Shown here: positions 28,848-37,098 of the stretch, piece by piece
Layout of the letters: the number at the start of each line of letters is the position of its first letter
Numbering within the stretch: the first letter of the stretch is position 1
Assembly (NCBI RefSeq): GCF_011762045.1
Contig: NZ_JAASQS010000001.1
Span: forward strand, 582,678 to 646,677
Reading direction: 5' to 3'
DNA length: 64,000 bases
Origin: Rhizomicrobium electricum
Lineage (GTDB): Bacteria; Pseudomonadota; Alphaproteobacteria; Micropepsales; Micropepsaceae
Translations under genes and position numbers: made by a program
Notes under the pieces: generated by a model
Told to the model about the DNA's origin: nothing
The model's database searches: none
What the model saw: the letters and a program-made list of their open reading frames with translations, nothing else

Positions 28848-29647
28848 GGCCTGACCCGCACGTTGATGCGGAACGCCCCCGGCACGTTCTCCTCCGAGGC
28901 GACGATGATGTAACCGCCGCCGCACCCGGAAAACATCGCACCGGGATAATCCGCTTGATAGGCCTTCAGCAGCGCCACCAGATTCTCGCAGAGCAACGGA
29001 TGATGCACGACGTGGGGCAGCAACGTTTCCCAGCAGCGCATATTCGTATTGAAAGACTCTCCCAGCCGCTTCAGGTCGCGATTGACGATCGCGTCGTAAC
29101 AATCCGCGCCGCACTTTCCAAGCCGAGCGACCCAGGCGGGATCCAGGTTTTTCACCCCCAACGGGCTATAGCCCAGCGGCCGGGGCCCTACCGGCACGAA
29201 TTGCAGCACGTCTTGAAGCCAGCACGCGACTTCGGGCGAATTGCAGGACTCGATATGCGACGGAAAAACGCCGTCCTCGAAGCCATAATCGTAGTCCAGC
29301 CGGTTGATCCCCGGATAGACCAGCCCGATCATGTCCTGCGAGCCGCTCGGCTCGGCCTTGCCCTCGTTTTCAGCGGCGTAGAGTTCACGCACCAGGTCTT
29401 CCGGCGGCCGCTGCGGCAACGCACCGCCCCAGATACGGGCTGCGATGGTCCGCGTGCTGCTCGCGAGACCCGAGCGATCCATCGGCAAGAATTCCGGTTC
29501 GATCTGAACCACAACCATCGAGCCGGGCGCAGCCGGATTGTGACGTGAGACGAACGGCTGGTCGATCCAGCCGCCCGCCAATTGCAGCCGGTTCGGTATC
29601 GAACCGATCACTGCTCCGACAGCCCCCACCGTCCCCCGCATCGGCAT
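28844..29647 (-). CDS. GHMP-type sugar kinase-like protein
   Basis: 267 residues. N-terminal substrate loop GSIPNRLQLAGGWIDQPFV, which corresponds to the R-L-AGG-x-x-D motif of galactokinase, fucokinase and heptose kinases. The C-terminal motif GAMFSGCGGGYIIVASEE corresponds to GHMP motif 3. The middle ATP loop (GLGSSAA type) is not obvious; the closest region is LASSTRTIAARIWGG. At 267 residues it is shorter than typical galactokinases (about 350-380) but near the small GHMP relatives. It probably phosphorylates a sugar at C1; L-fucose, L-galactose or a heptose are candidates. The start overlaps the epimerase stop by one base (TGATG) and the stop overlaps the next start, so translation is coupled. 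Confidence 0.78.
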   Translation of the reverse strand: MPMRGTVGAVGAVIGSIPNRLQLAGGWIDQPFVSRHNPAAPGSMVVVQIEPEFLPMDRSGLASSTRTIAARIWGGALPQRPPEDLVRELYAAENEGKAEPSGSQDMIGLVYPGINRLDYDYGFEDGVFPSHIESCNSPEVACWLQDVLQFVPVGPRPLGYSPLGVKNLDPAWVARLGKCGADCYDAIVNRDLKRLGESFNTNMRCWETLLPHVVHHPLLCENLVALLKAYQADYPGAMFSGCGGGYIIVASEENVPGAFRINVRVRP

Positions 29648-30741
29648 CAGCCAATTCCCACGCGCTTTCCGGCCTTGCGGCGCTCGTATTGTTCCTTGAT
29701 CCAAGCGTAGGTCTTGGCGAGACCGACATCCAGCGAGGTGGACGGTTCCCAGTTCAGCACCTCTTTGATGAAGGTGTTGTCGGAGTTGCGCCCCGCGACG
29801 CCCTTGGGCGCATCGAGATCGTAATGGCGCGTCAGCGGCGTCTTCAGGTTGGCCGCCTTCTCCACTTTGGTCAGCAATTCGTCGATCGACACCAGTTCGG
29901 AGGAGCCGAGATTGACCGGGGTCGCGATCAGGTCGTCGCAATGGGTGATCTTGTCGATGCCCTGGACGCAATCGTCGATGTACATGAAGCTGCGCGTTTG
30001 GGTTCCGTCGCCCCAGATGGTGATGTCGGTGGAACCGCCGTCGAGGGATTCGATCACCTTGCGCGACAGCGCGGCCGGCGCCTTTTCACGGCCGCCATCC
30101 CAGGTGCCGTGCGGGCCGTAGACGTTATGGAAGCGCGCGATGAACGTCTTCATACCGCGCTCGGCCCAGTACTCCTGGCAGAACAGTTCGCTCATCAACT
30201 TTTCCCAGCCGTAGCCGCGCTCCGCGAACGCCGGATACGCGTCCTCTTCCCGGAGCGCGCGAACATTGGGGTCCTGCTGCAGCAGCGTGTTGTAGGCGCA
30301 GGCCGACGACGAGAAGAAATAGCGCCGCGCGCCGGCCCGATAGGCGGCCTCGATCATATGCGTGTTGACCAGGATCGACCGCAGGCATTCGACACGGAAG
30401 CGCTCGATGAATCCCATACCGCCCATGTCGGCAGCGAGATTGTAGACCTCGACCGCACCTTCGCAGACGCGCCGGCAGTTCTCCTCTACGCTGACATCGA
30501 GGCAAAGGTTCTCGACTCCGGGAACATGCTGGTACCATTCATAGAGCGGCTTCTTGTCCACCGCGCGGATGTTCCTGAAACCCTTGTTGTGGAAATAGAG
30601 CGCCAGATTGCCGGCAATAAACCCGCCCGCCCCGGTGATAACGATGAGATCGTCCTTTCCGGTGGGCGCGTCGGTCTCCACAACGCGATCGCACGGGTAG
30701 GCGACACCATGGCCGCGGAAATTTCCTGATTTGCTCGACAT
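29647..30741 (-). CDS. GDP-mannose 3,5-epimerase homologue
   Basis: 364-residue short-chain dehydrogenase of the extended NDP-sugar epimerase class. NAD motif ITGAGGFIAGNLALYF. The specific signatures of plant GDP-mannose 3,5-epimerase are present: YNLAADMGGMGFIE, SSSACAY, RFHNVYGPHGTWDGGREKAP, GDGTQTRSFMYIDDCV and GVAGRNSDNTFIKE. By alignment Cys148 corresponds to Arabidopsis Cys145 and Lys220 to Lys217, the acid/base pair; the Tyr177-x3-Lys181 dyad is also kept. The expected reaction is GDP-D-mannose to GDP-L-galactose (and GDP-L-gulose). ATG 30741 has GAGGACA upstream and is preferred to the longer frame starting at 30987. It is the first gene of the leftward operon. Confidence 0.88.
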   Translation of the reverse strand: MSSKSGNFRGHGVAYPCDRVVETDAPTGKDDLIVITGAGGFIAGNLALYFHNKGFRNIRAVDKKPLYEWYQHVPGVENLCLDVSVEENCRRVCEGAVEVYNLAADMGGMGFIERFRVECLRSILVNTHMIEAAYRAGARRYFFSSSACAYNTLLQQDPNVRALREEDAYPAFAERGYGWEKLMSELFCQEYWAERGMKTFIARFHNVYGPHGTWDGGREKAPAALSRKVIESLDGGSTDITIWGDGTQTRSFMYIDDCVQGIDKITHCDDLIATPVNLGSSELVSIDELLTKVEKAANLKTPLTRHYDLDAPKGVAGRNSDNTFIKEVLNWEPSTSLDVGLAKTYAWIKEQYERRKAGKRVGIG

Positions 30742-30980
30742 AGCTTTTATTGTCCTCAACTGCCGTTCGAGGCGAACTGTATCATTCCGGTTTTCGCCGT
30801 GAAGAAGGCAGATTTTGGCACGGGCATGGATATTTTTGTCTATCTTCCGGCTGCTCAGGGCGGGGCGACGTGCTAGGATCGCCAGGGCCTTGGGGGCCCG
30901 CCGAGATGTCCGCACCATCGCCGGACGGATGTCGGAGGTCCGCCGGAGACAGCGCATCCGAACGCAGAGGTTTTGGGGGG
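30742..30980. promoter_or_regulatory. Divergent promoter region, sugar operon versus AraC gene
   Basis: 239 bases between the epimerase and AraC starts, which must hold both promoters and the AraC operators. No clear direct repeats of AraC half-sites could be picked out by eye. The longest open frames crossing it lack ribosome binding sites. Confidence 0.5.
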
Positions 30981-31859
30981 ATGACATTGGAAACGCATAC
31001 TCGGCCGGTCGATCCCGATTTCATCTCCCGGCAGGTCAGGGGCGCAAAGCGGTTTTATCTCGATTTGAGCCCATCGCCGCAAAGCCCTCTCGCGGTCGTG
31101 TGCGGCGGACTGGAACACTGTGCATCGGACTACAGGATGCAACGCGAGAGCTTTCCTTATTTCGCCATCGAATATGTCATCCAGGGGCGCGGCGAACTTC
31201 GTCTGGATAACGCGGTCGGCACACTCAAACCCGGCGTCCTGTTTGCCTACACGCCATCTACGGCGCACAGCATTCGAACCGATCCGCACGCGCCGCTGGT
31301 GAAGTATTTTATCGATTTCGCAGGAGCGCGTGCTTCGCGTTTATTGAAAACTTGCGGCCTGGCCGATGAAGCGATCCTGCAGGTATTTCCTCCCGACTCT
31401 CTCATGGCGATCTTCGATGAATTCATCGACGGCGGCGCGCGTGCCGGATTGGACGACGGCGAGTTCCATTCGAAGCTGCTGGAGTGCATGGCGCTGAAAA
31501 TCAGGGCGGTTGCGACGCCGCCGAAAGACGCCGAATCCGTCGCATTCATCGGCTATCTGAAGTGTCGATCGCTGATCGAGCAGGATTTCCTCACGTTGAA
31601 ATCGCTCGAACAGATCGCCGACACTTGCGGGATGGACGCCGCCTATATTTGCCGCTTGTTCCGCCGCTTCAGCCACCAAAGTCCCTATCAGTATCTTCTG
31701 CACCTGAAGATCAACTACGCGGCCGCGGAGCTGCACAGGTCCGATATCCTCGTGAAGGATTTGGCGGCCGAAGTCGGATTCAAGGACTGTTTTCATTTCT
31801 CGCGGACGTTCCGCAAGCTGTTGGGATCGTCGCCGGCGAAGTTCCGCAATTTGCGCTGA
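30981..31859 (+). CDS. AraC family transcriptional regulator
   Basis: 292 residues: an N-terminal cupin-like sensor domain (about 20-130, with EYVIQGRGELRLDNAVGTLK and LFAYTPSTAHSIRTD) and a C-terminal double helix-turn-helix (about 190-290, LKSLEQIADTCGMDAAYICR and LVKDLAAEVGFKDCFHFSRT, ending SPAKFRNLR). This is the layout of sugar-responsive activators of the AraC/RhaS type. ATG 30981 follows GGGGGG and begins MTLETHTRPVD; the frame also runs upstream to 30750. It is divergent from the fucP/epimerase operon and probably its activator, with an L-sugar as likely ligand. Confidence 0.9.
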   Translation: MTLETHTRPVDPDFISRQVRGAKRFYLDLSPSPQSPLAVVCGGLEHCASDYRMQRESFPYFAIEYVIQGRGELRLDNAVGTLKPGVLFAYTPSTAHSIRTDPHAPLVKYFIDFAGARASRLLKTCGLADEAILQVFPPDSLMAIFDEFIDGGARAGLDDGEFHSKLLECMALKIRAVATPPKDAESVAFIGYLKCRSLIEQDFLTLKSLEQIADTCGMDAAYICRLFRRFSHQSPYQYLLHLKINYAAAELHRSDILVKDLAAEVGFKDCFHFSRTFRKLLGSSPAKFRNLR

Positions 31860-32089
31860 TGCTGGCCGGATTGCCCTTCGGCGGGCGCTGCCCGCGCCGT
31901 GGTAATCGTCGCGTTGGGAATGGGTATTGGTCGGAGCTTTGGCCAGAATCCGACACGTCTTTGCGGACGCAGGTCCCAGATACCGATCACAGCACGCCCC
32001 GAGACAAGCTCCGAAGCCTGCTTGACAGCTATTTGATCGCTAGAGGACCACTGCCAAACCCAAGAACTAACGTAAGCCCTTGAAAAAGC
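31860..32089. other. Intergenic stretch between the AraC gene and tRNA-Glu
   Basis: 230 bases without a supported gene. GGCGGGCGC-TGCCC-GCGCCG at about 31879-31898 can fold but has no T tract. The region next to 32090 must hold the 3' trailer of the tRNA gene. Confidence 0.4.
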
Positions 32090-32165
32090 TTGGCGCTCCC
32101 AACCGGACTCGAACCGGTGTTTCAGCCTTGAGAGGGCCGCGTCCTAGACCGCTAGACGATGGGAG
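32090..32165 (-). tRNA. tRNA-Glu (anticodon CTC)
   Basis: 76 bases including an encoded CCA (32090-32092). The acceptor stem is GCTCCCA/TGGGAGC with discriminator G. The T arm is CCGGTTCGAGTCCGG with the GTTCGAG loop. The anticodon loop CTCTCAA is closed by CGGCC/GGCTG and gives anticodon CTC, which reads GAG (Glu). The D arm has TCGTCTAGCGGTCTAGGA, typical of glutamate tRNAs. All four stems close. Confidence 0.97.
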
Positions 32166-32308
32166 CTCAGCGGAGGGGGAGGCTTATACGGGGCTAATCC
32201 CGGCGGTTCAAGCCGTCTTCGCCGCCTCCTCCCTCCGCTTCGTGTTCACCTCCCCCGCGGTCAAACGCCGTGCCGTTCGCAGGCCGCGATAGCGCAGGGG
32301 AGGAAAGG

Positions 32309-33610
32309 TCATTTTGCGGGGTATTTGGCGGCCCATTTGTCGTACGCCTTCAGCGTCTTTTGTGGGCTCGTCGCATAGAAGTTGTAGCCGTTGCGGCGCT
32401 CCAGCGACAATTCGTTCATGGTGTCGTGCAGCGACTGGTCGCGGTCGCCGAACACGCCCTTGCCGGTGGCGGGGTCGATGAAGCGCGGCCACAGCGGTCC
32501 GGCACCCGGCTTGGCCACGAGGCGGCGGCCCTCGGGGTCTTCCTTGCCGGTCATGATGTAGCCCATCACCGCCGTCTTCTTGAGATAAGCCACGCCCGAC
32601 CGGATCGCCTGCTGCAGCTCCGGCGAGGGGTTCGGCAGGCTCATCAGATAGACCAGGAGCGACGCGCTTTCGTCGGACGCCAGCAGCGGCGGTTCGAAAT
32701 TGCGGGCCGCGCACGGCTTCAGGGTCAGGGCGTCGTGCTGCTGGCCCCACACCGTGAGCGTGCCATCGGGCGCCTTCACCTGGGTGGCGAGAATGACGGC
32801 CAGCGCGCGCTTAGCCGATGCCGCCGCAGCGGCGCGCAGATCGGCGGAGACGAAGCTGTATTCGTTGTCCTTGTTGGCGGCGACGTCGGTCATCACGGTG
32901 GCGGCCAGGGTCACCGCGTCGTCATTGTAGGTGATGGCGTCGTGATAGCCGCCTTCGAGCGGCCACACCTGCGGCCAGCCGCCATTGGGAAACTGCGCCG
33001 CCAACAGATACTGCACACCCTTCACGAACGCGGCGCGATAGGGCGCATCCTGGCCGTCGGGCAGCGCTTTGATGACCCGCGCAAGGAAGAAAAGCTCGGT
33101 GGTGGTGGCGTTGTTGTCGAGCGTGCCGACATAATTCCAGCGCAGATCGCGCGGCGCGTCGAAATCGCCTTTGCCGAGGAAGTTCGAGATATTGTCGGGC
33201 ACGTAGGCCTGCCCCTTCAGCCGCACCGGACCGCTGCGGTCGAAGTTCTTGCCCCACCCTCCGGCCGGAGTCTGAAACGACACGATGTTGTCGGCGACGC
33301 GGCGCGCTTCGGGTCCGGCATACCAAGCCGGGTCCTTGTCGAGCGGCATCGAGGCGTCGTGGCCGTGCTCGGGCGGTGCCGGCGGAATCTGCATCAGGTC
33401 TTTGCGTTCGGCGGCAAGCGCGGCCTGATCGGCCGCCCGCTGGACCTGCGAGCGTTGGAGATAGGTGGTCCAGGCCTCCCGTTCGGCGGCGGGCAGCATG
33501 GCGATGCGCTCCGCCGTGATGGGTTCGGCATGGACGTTGTGGCCGATTACGGCAGCAGAAGCGGCACAGGCGGCCAGGCCGAAGCCGGCCAGCAGAAGTC
33601 TGAGTTTCAT
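32309..33610 (-). CDS. Exported pectate lyase, family PL10
   Basis: 433-residue secreted polysaccharide lyase that cleaves polygalacturonate by beta-elimination, Ca2+ dependent in the family. A signal peptide (LLLAGFGLAACAASA) is followed by a helical linker and the PL10 domain with QTPAGGWGKNFDRSG, TLDNNATTTELFFLARV, FPNGGWPQVWPLEGGYHDAI, TYNDDAV, LASDESASLLVYLMSL and DRDQSLHDTMNELSLERRNG. The length suits a single-domain PL10 enzyme with a short N-terminal extension. It begins one base after the stop of the JAMM gene, so it is probably co-transcribed with it. It belongs with the GH54 enzyme at 60-64 kb as plant cell wall hydrolysis. Confidence 0.92.
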   Translation of the reverse strand: MKLRLLLAGFGLAACAASAAVIGHNVHAEPITAERIAMLPAAEREAWTTYLQRSQVQRAADQAALAAERKDLMQIPPAPPEHGHDASMPLDKDPAWYAGPEARRVADNIVSFQTPAGGWGKNFDRSGPVRLKGQAYVPDNISNFLGKGDFDAPRDLRWNYVGTLDNNATTTELFFLARVIKALPDGQDAPYRAAFVKGVQYLLAAQFPNGGWPQVWPLEGGYHDAITYNDDAVTLAATVMTDVAANKDNEYSFVSADLRAAAAASAKRALAVILATQVKAPDGTLTVWGQQHDALTLKPCAARNFEPPLLASDESASLLVYLMSLPNPSPELQQAIRSGVAYLKKTAVMGYIMTGKEDPEGRRLVAKPGAGPLWPRFIDPATGKGVFGDRDQSLHDTMNELSLERRNGYNFYATSPQKTLKAYDKWAAKYPAK

Positions 33611-33611
33611 G

Positions 33612-34010
33612 TCACACCCGGATCGTCAGGGGCTGGAACGACGGCGCTTCGAACGCCGCGAATGTCTTAATGACACCGGTAGCAATGATAACCCAGATGA
33701 AGCCTTCGGGATAGATGTGTGCGCGGTCGCGGGCGCTGGGCTCGGCCCGGCCGTTGGGGTGGGAATGGTAGCAGCCGACCACCTCCCGCCCGGAACCGCG
33801 AAGGGCCCGCTGCAAGGCGAACTGAACGGCCGGATCGATCTCGAACGCTTCCTGCGGAGCCGGCGACACATTTGCCGCAGGGTGGAATGCCGTGACCGTG
33901 ACAATACCCTCCTCGCGCGTACCTTCCAGTAAGCCGCAGCACTCCGCCGGAAAGGCGTCGCGGGCGGCAGCCAGGAGTTGGGCGCGAAGAGCGGCGGCGA
34001 GGATCAGCAT
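33612..34010 (-). CDS. JAMM/Mov34 metalloprotease-like protein
   Basis: 132 residues with the full JAMM zinc motif: the upstream Glu in FPAECCGLLEG and GCYHSHPNGRAEPSARD (H-x-H-x10-D). Bacterial single-domain JAMM proteins remove C-terminal extensions from sulfur carrier proteins or process ubiquitin-like proteins. No ThiS/MoaD-like gene is nearby, so the substrate is open. Pro-Ala-Glu-Cys-Cys at 22-26 is typical of the prokaryotic group. It precedes the pectate lyase gene by one base. Confidence 0.9.
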   Translation of the reverse strand: MLILAAALRAQLLAAARDAFPAECCGLLEGTREEGIVTVTAFHPAANVSPAPQEAFEIDPAVQFALQRALRGSGREVVGCYHSHPNGRAEPSARDRAHIYPEGFIWVIIATGVIKTFAAFEAPSFQPLTIRV

Positions 34011-34110
34011 GCCCCCTCCGTCTCACCGCTGCGCGGTGATCCACCAGCCCCGCTTACGACCGGCCTGCTGGCGGTGGCGCTGCGCAAGGCGGGGGTAGAA
34101 GGCAAGAACA

Positions 34111-34473
34111 TCACTCTTTCGGGGCTTCGCCGTGGATACGGGCAACCACGCTGCCGTCATCGGTGCTGAGCACCCAGACTTCATCGTCGGTAGCGGAGCG
34201 CACCCTGAGGATCAGCCGTCCCGGCTGGGTGTCGCTCGACAGGATGCGGAAGCCGGGCGCCAGCGTCATCGAAACCGGCTTTTTGGCCTGCGGCGTTACG
34301 GCCGCGGGCGCGCGATGCCCCCAGCCGGCGCTGATGCCGTAGACCATCACCCCCAATACGACGACAATCACCACGGCAAGACCGATGACGGCGGCCAGTC
34401 CGAGGCGATAGGTTGCCGTCGATTTCGGATCGACCGGTGATTCAGTGGCAGGTACTTCAGAAAGTTCAGACAC
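34111..34473 (-). CDS. DUF6476-like single-pass membrane protein
   Basis: About 120 residues: a short acidic N-terminus, one membrane helix (LGLAAVIGLAVVIVVVLGVM, about 23-42) and a periplasmic beta-rich tail (LAPGFRILSSDTQPGRLILR; EVWVLSTDDGSVVARI). The layout and the position beside rluD fit DUF6476 proteins of alphaproteobacteria, whose function is unknown. The start is GTG 34473, with GGAGG seven bases upstream; the frame extends to ATG 34566, but that would overlap rluD heavily. The first bases are antisense to the proposed rluD start at 34445. Confidence 0.7.
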   Translation of the reverse strand: MSELSEVPATESPVDPKSTATYRLGLAAVIGLAVVIVVVLGVMVYGISAGWGHRAPAAVTPQAKKPVSMTLAPGFRILSSDTQPGRLILRVRSATDDEVWVLSTDDGSVVARIHGEAPKE

Positions 34474-35479
34474 GACGTCCTCCACGGGCGTGCGGACGGT
34501 TGTCGTGGCAGCCGAAGCGGCAGGCGAACGCCTGGATCGCTTCCTGGCCGGTGCCTGTTCCGACATGAGCCGCTCCCGCCTGCGCCAATTGATCGATGAA
34601 GGCCGCGTAACGCTGGAGGGCGTCCGCGACGGGACGGCAAAAATAGGAGACCCCAACCACAGGGTCAAACCGGGCGAGCATTACAAAATCGACGTACCGC
34701 CCGCCGCACCTGCCCTGCCGATCGGCCAGGACATCCCCCTGAACGTCGTCTACGAAGACGACGACGTGATCGTGATCGACAAGCCTGCGGGGCTGGTGGT
34801 GCATCCGGCCGCCGGCAATCCCGACGGGACTCTGGTCAACGCCCTGATCGCCCATTGCGGTGCGTCGCTGAAAGGGATCGGCGGCGCAGCCCGGCCGGGC
34901 ATCGTTCACCGCCTCGACAAGGACACATCGGGCCTGCTGATCGCCGTCAAGAACGAGCGCGCCATGCATTCGCTCGCCAAGCAGTTCGCCAATCATACCA
35001 TCGAGCGCGCCTATCACGCGGTGGTGTGGGGCTGGCCGCGCAATGCCGAAGGCCGCATCGAGACCCAGATCGGCCGCAATCCCTTCGACCGCAAACGGAT
35101 GGGAGTGATGCGGCAAGGCGGCAAGGACGCCGTGACCCGCTATCGCGTGATCGAACGTTTCGGCGAGGCGACGCGACCGCTTGCCGCGCTGATCGAATGC
35201 CGGCTGGAAACCGGCCGCACCCACCAGATCCGCGTGCATCTCACCCATCTGGGACACCCGCTGATCGGCGATCCCACCTACGGCCGGGCGCGAACCGCAC
35301 CGCGCGCCAAAACGCCGGAACACGAAGCCGCCTACAAGACGCTCGCCGAATTTTCCCGGCAAGCGCTGCACGCGCGTCTGTTGGGGTTCCAGCACCCCTC
35401 GCTGCACAAAACGCTTCGTTTCGAGTCCGTTTACCCCGCCGATATGGCAGAGTTGATAGAAGCTCTCCGCAGCCTCTGA
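34445..35479 (+). CDS. rluD: 23S rRNA pseudouridine synthase, RluD/RluA family
   Basis: Up to 344 residues. An N-terminal S4 domain (GERLDRFLAGACSDMSRSRL, LIDEGRVTLEG) is followed by the pseudouridine synthase domain with the catalytic Asp in GIVHRLDKDTSGLLIAVKN, plus NVVYEDDDVIVIDKPAGLVV and ETGRTHQIRVHLTHLGHPLI. It modifies uridines in helix 69 of 23S rRNA in characterised RluD proteins. The start is uncertain: GTG 34445 overlaps the start of the divergent gene by 29 bases, and GTG 34493 would avoid the overlap; neither has a strong ribosome binding site. Linkage to rpoH downstream is common in alphaproteobacteria. Confidence 0.92.
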   Translation: MAGTSESSDTTSSTGVRTVVVAAEAAGERLDRFLAGACSDMSRSRLRQLIDEGRVTLEGVRDGTAKIGDPNHRVKPGEHYKIDVPPAAPALPIGQDIPLNVVYEDDDVIVIDKPAGLVVHPAAGNPDGTLVNALIAHCGASLKGIGGAARPGIVHRLDKDTSGLLIAVKNERAMHSLAKQFANHTIERAYHAVVWGWPRNAEGRIETQIGRNPFDRKRMGVMRQGGKDAVTRYRVIERFGEATRPLAALIECRLETGRTHQIRVHLTHLGHPLIGDPTYGRARTAPRAKTPEHEAAYKTLAEFSRQALHARLLGFQHPSLHKTLRFESVYPADMAELIEALRSL

Positions 35480-35505
35480 ATGCGATCAGCGCGAAAGGAT
35501 CATCC

Positions 35506-35979
35506 ATGACACGGGTCATCACCGGCGACGAAGAACTCATCGATCCGCGGACGCCGGAAGGAGCGCTGGCCGAATTCTACCGCGCCTTCAACAGTCGCGA
35601 TCTGGCGCTGATGGAACAGAACTGGGGCGGCGACGAAGCCGTGCTCTATCACGAGCTGGGCGGCGTGCGGAACGGATGGACGGAAATCCGGGAACTTTAC
35701 GAGCAGACCCTGTTGTCCAGCCCGGCCGGCGTGCTGATGACCTTCCACGATTACCGCATCGACCGCTCTGCCGATACGTTCTTCGCCGTCGGCCTGGAAC
35801 GCGGCCTGCTCCGGACCCAGAAGGACGTGCTGGAATTCCGCATCCGGGCCAGTCGGCTGTTCGGCTGGCGCGGCGGCCGCTGGCGTCAGATTCACCATCA
35901 CGGCTCGATCGAGGAGCCCGAATTGCTGGCCAATTACCAGACCCTTGTCCTGACGGGACAGACAGCTTCCCTCACTTGA
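35506..35979 (+). CDS. SnoaL/NTF2-like protein
   Basis: 157 residues with an NTF2-like alpha+beta barrel pattern: EGALAEFYRAFNSRDLALME, ELGGVRNGWTEIRELYEQTL and a C-terminal WRQIHHHGSIEE. Family members include ketosteroid isomerase-like enzymes and calcium/calmodulin-kinase-type association domains, so the reaction cannot be assigned. AAGGA is placed eight bases before ATG 35506. It lies between rluD and rpoH on the same strand, 26 bases after rluD, and may be co-transcribed with rluD. Confidence 0.75.
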   Translation: MTRVITGDEELIDPRTPEGALAEFYRAFNSRDLALMEQNWGGDEAVLYHELGGVRNGWTEIRELYEQTLLSSPAGVLMTFHDYRIDRSADTFFAVGLERGLLRTQKDVLEFRIRASRLFGWRGGRWRQIHHHGSIEEPELLANYQTLVLTGQTASLT

Positions 35980-36171
35980 AAAAGCCGAAATCGTCCCTAC
36001 ATGGAGCAGAGACGACGTCTCCGGGACGGCGTTCGTTAATAAATGCGAGGGTGCCGATTACGGCGTTCACTTTATCTGGGCCCTCGAAACGCTTAGTTTT
36101 GCCTGCCGGCCGGCTTGGCGGCAGATTTCAGAGAATGGCCGGCTGATATCGGCGGCCAAGGAACGGGGACT

Positions 36172-37095
36172 ATGAGCAGTCGTGCGCTTCCGGCCCTTGC
36201 GGGGGAAAGCGGACTTTCGAGATACCTTTCGGAGATCAAGAAGTTTCCGCTTCTGGCTCCGGAAGAGGAGTACATGCTCGCCAAACGCTGGAAAGAGCAT
36301 CAGGACCCTCGAGCGGCCCACAAACTGGTCACATCGCATCTGCGTCTCGTTGCCAAGATCGCCATGGGCTATCGCGGCTACGGCCTGCCGACCTCGGAAA
36401 TCATCGCCGAGGGCAATGTCGGCCTGATGCAGGCGGTCAAACGCTTCGAACCCGAACGCGGCTTCCGCCTGGCGACCTATGCCATGTGGTGGATTCGCGC
36501 CTCGATCCAGGAATTCATTCTGCGCTCGTGGAGCCTCGTGAAGATCGGCACCACCACCGATCAGAAGAAGCTGTTCTTCAACCTGCGCAAGGCGAAGTCG
36601 AAAATCAACGCCATCGAGGAAGGCGATCTTACGCCCGAACACGTGGCGGTTCTGGCTGACCAGCTGGGCGTAGGCGAAGACGAACTCATCTCGATGAACC
36701 GCCGTCTGTCGGCGCCGGATTCCTCGCTCAACGCGCCGCTACGCTCCGATGGCGAAAGCGAATGGCAGGACTGGTTGCCGGACGAAACGCTCGACCAGGA
36801 AACCCGTATGGCCGAGACCCAGGAAGTCGACGAGCGCAAGGAACTGCTCGCAGCGGCCCTGGGCGAACTGCCCGAACGCGAGCGCGAAATCATCGCCGCC
36901 CGTCGTTTGCAGGACGAGCCGGCCACCTTGGAAGAGTTGAGCCACAAATTCGGCATCAGCCGCGAACGCGTGCGCCAAATCGAAGTGCGCGCCTTCGACC
37001 GCCTGCAACGCGCCATGAAGTCCGCCCTGCGCGAAAAGCGTGCCGGAATGGCGGAACTGAGGGCGGCGACCCAAGCGGAAGAGCGGCCGGACTGA
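36172..37095 (+). CDS. rpoH: Heat-shock RNA polymerase sigma factor RpoH (sigma-32)
   Basis: 307-residue group 3 sigma factor. Region 1.2/2.1 LSRYLSEIKKFPLLAPEEEY, region 2.4 ATYAMWWIRASIQEFILRSW, the RpoH box KKLFFNLRKAKSKI, and region 4.2 helix-turn-helix TLEELSHKFGISRERVRQIE. ATG 36172 (MSSRALPALAG) is used; the frame is open from 36115, but that part does not look like RpoH. The 190-base upstream gap should hold its promoter. Many alphaproteobacteria have two or more rpoH genes; only this one is visible here. Confidence 0.97.
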   Translation: MSSRALPALAGESGLSRYLSEIKKFPLLAPEEEYMLAKRWKEHQDPRAAHKLVTSHLRLVAKIAMGYRGYGLPTSEIIAEGNVGLMQAVKRFEPERGFRLATYAMWWIRASIQEFILRSWSLVKIGTTTDQKKLFFNLRKAKSKINAIEEGDLTPEHVAVLADQLGVGEDELISMNRRLSAPDSSLNAPLRSDGESEWQDWLPDETLDQETRMAETQEVDERKELLAAALGELPEREREIIAARRLQDEPATLEELSHKFGISRERVRQIEVRAFDRLQRAMKSALREKRAGMAELRAATQAEERPD

Positions 37096-37098
37096 GCA

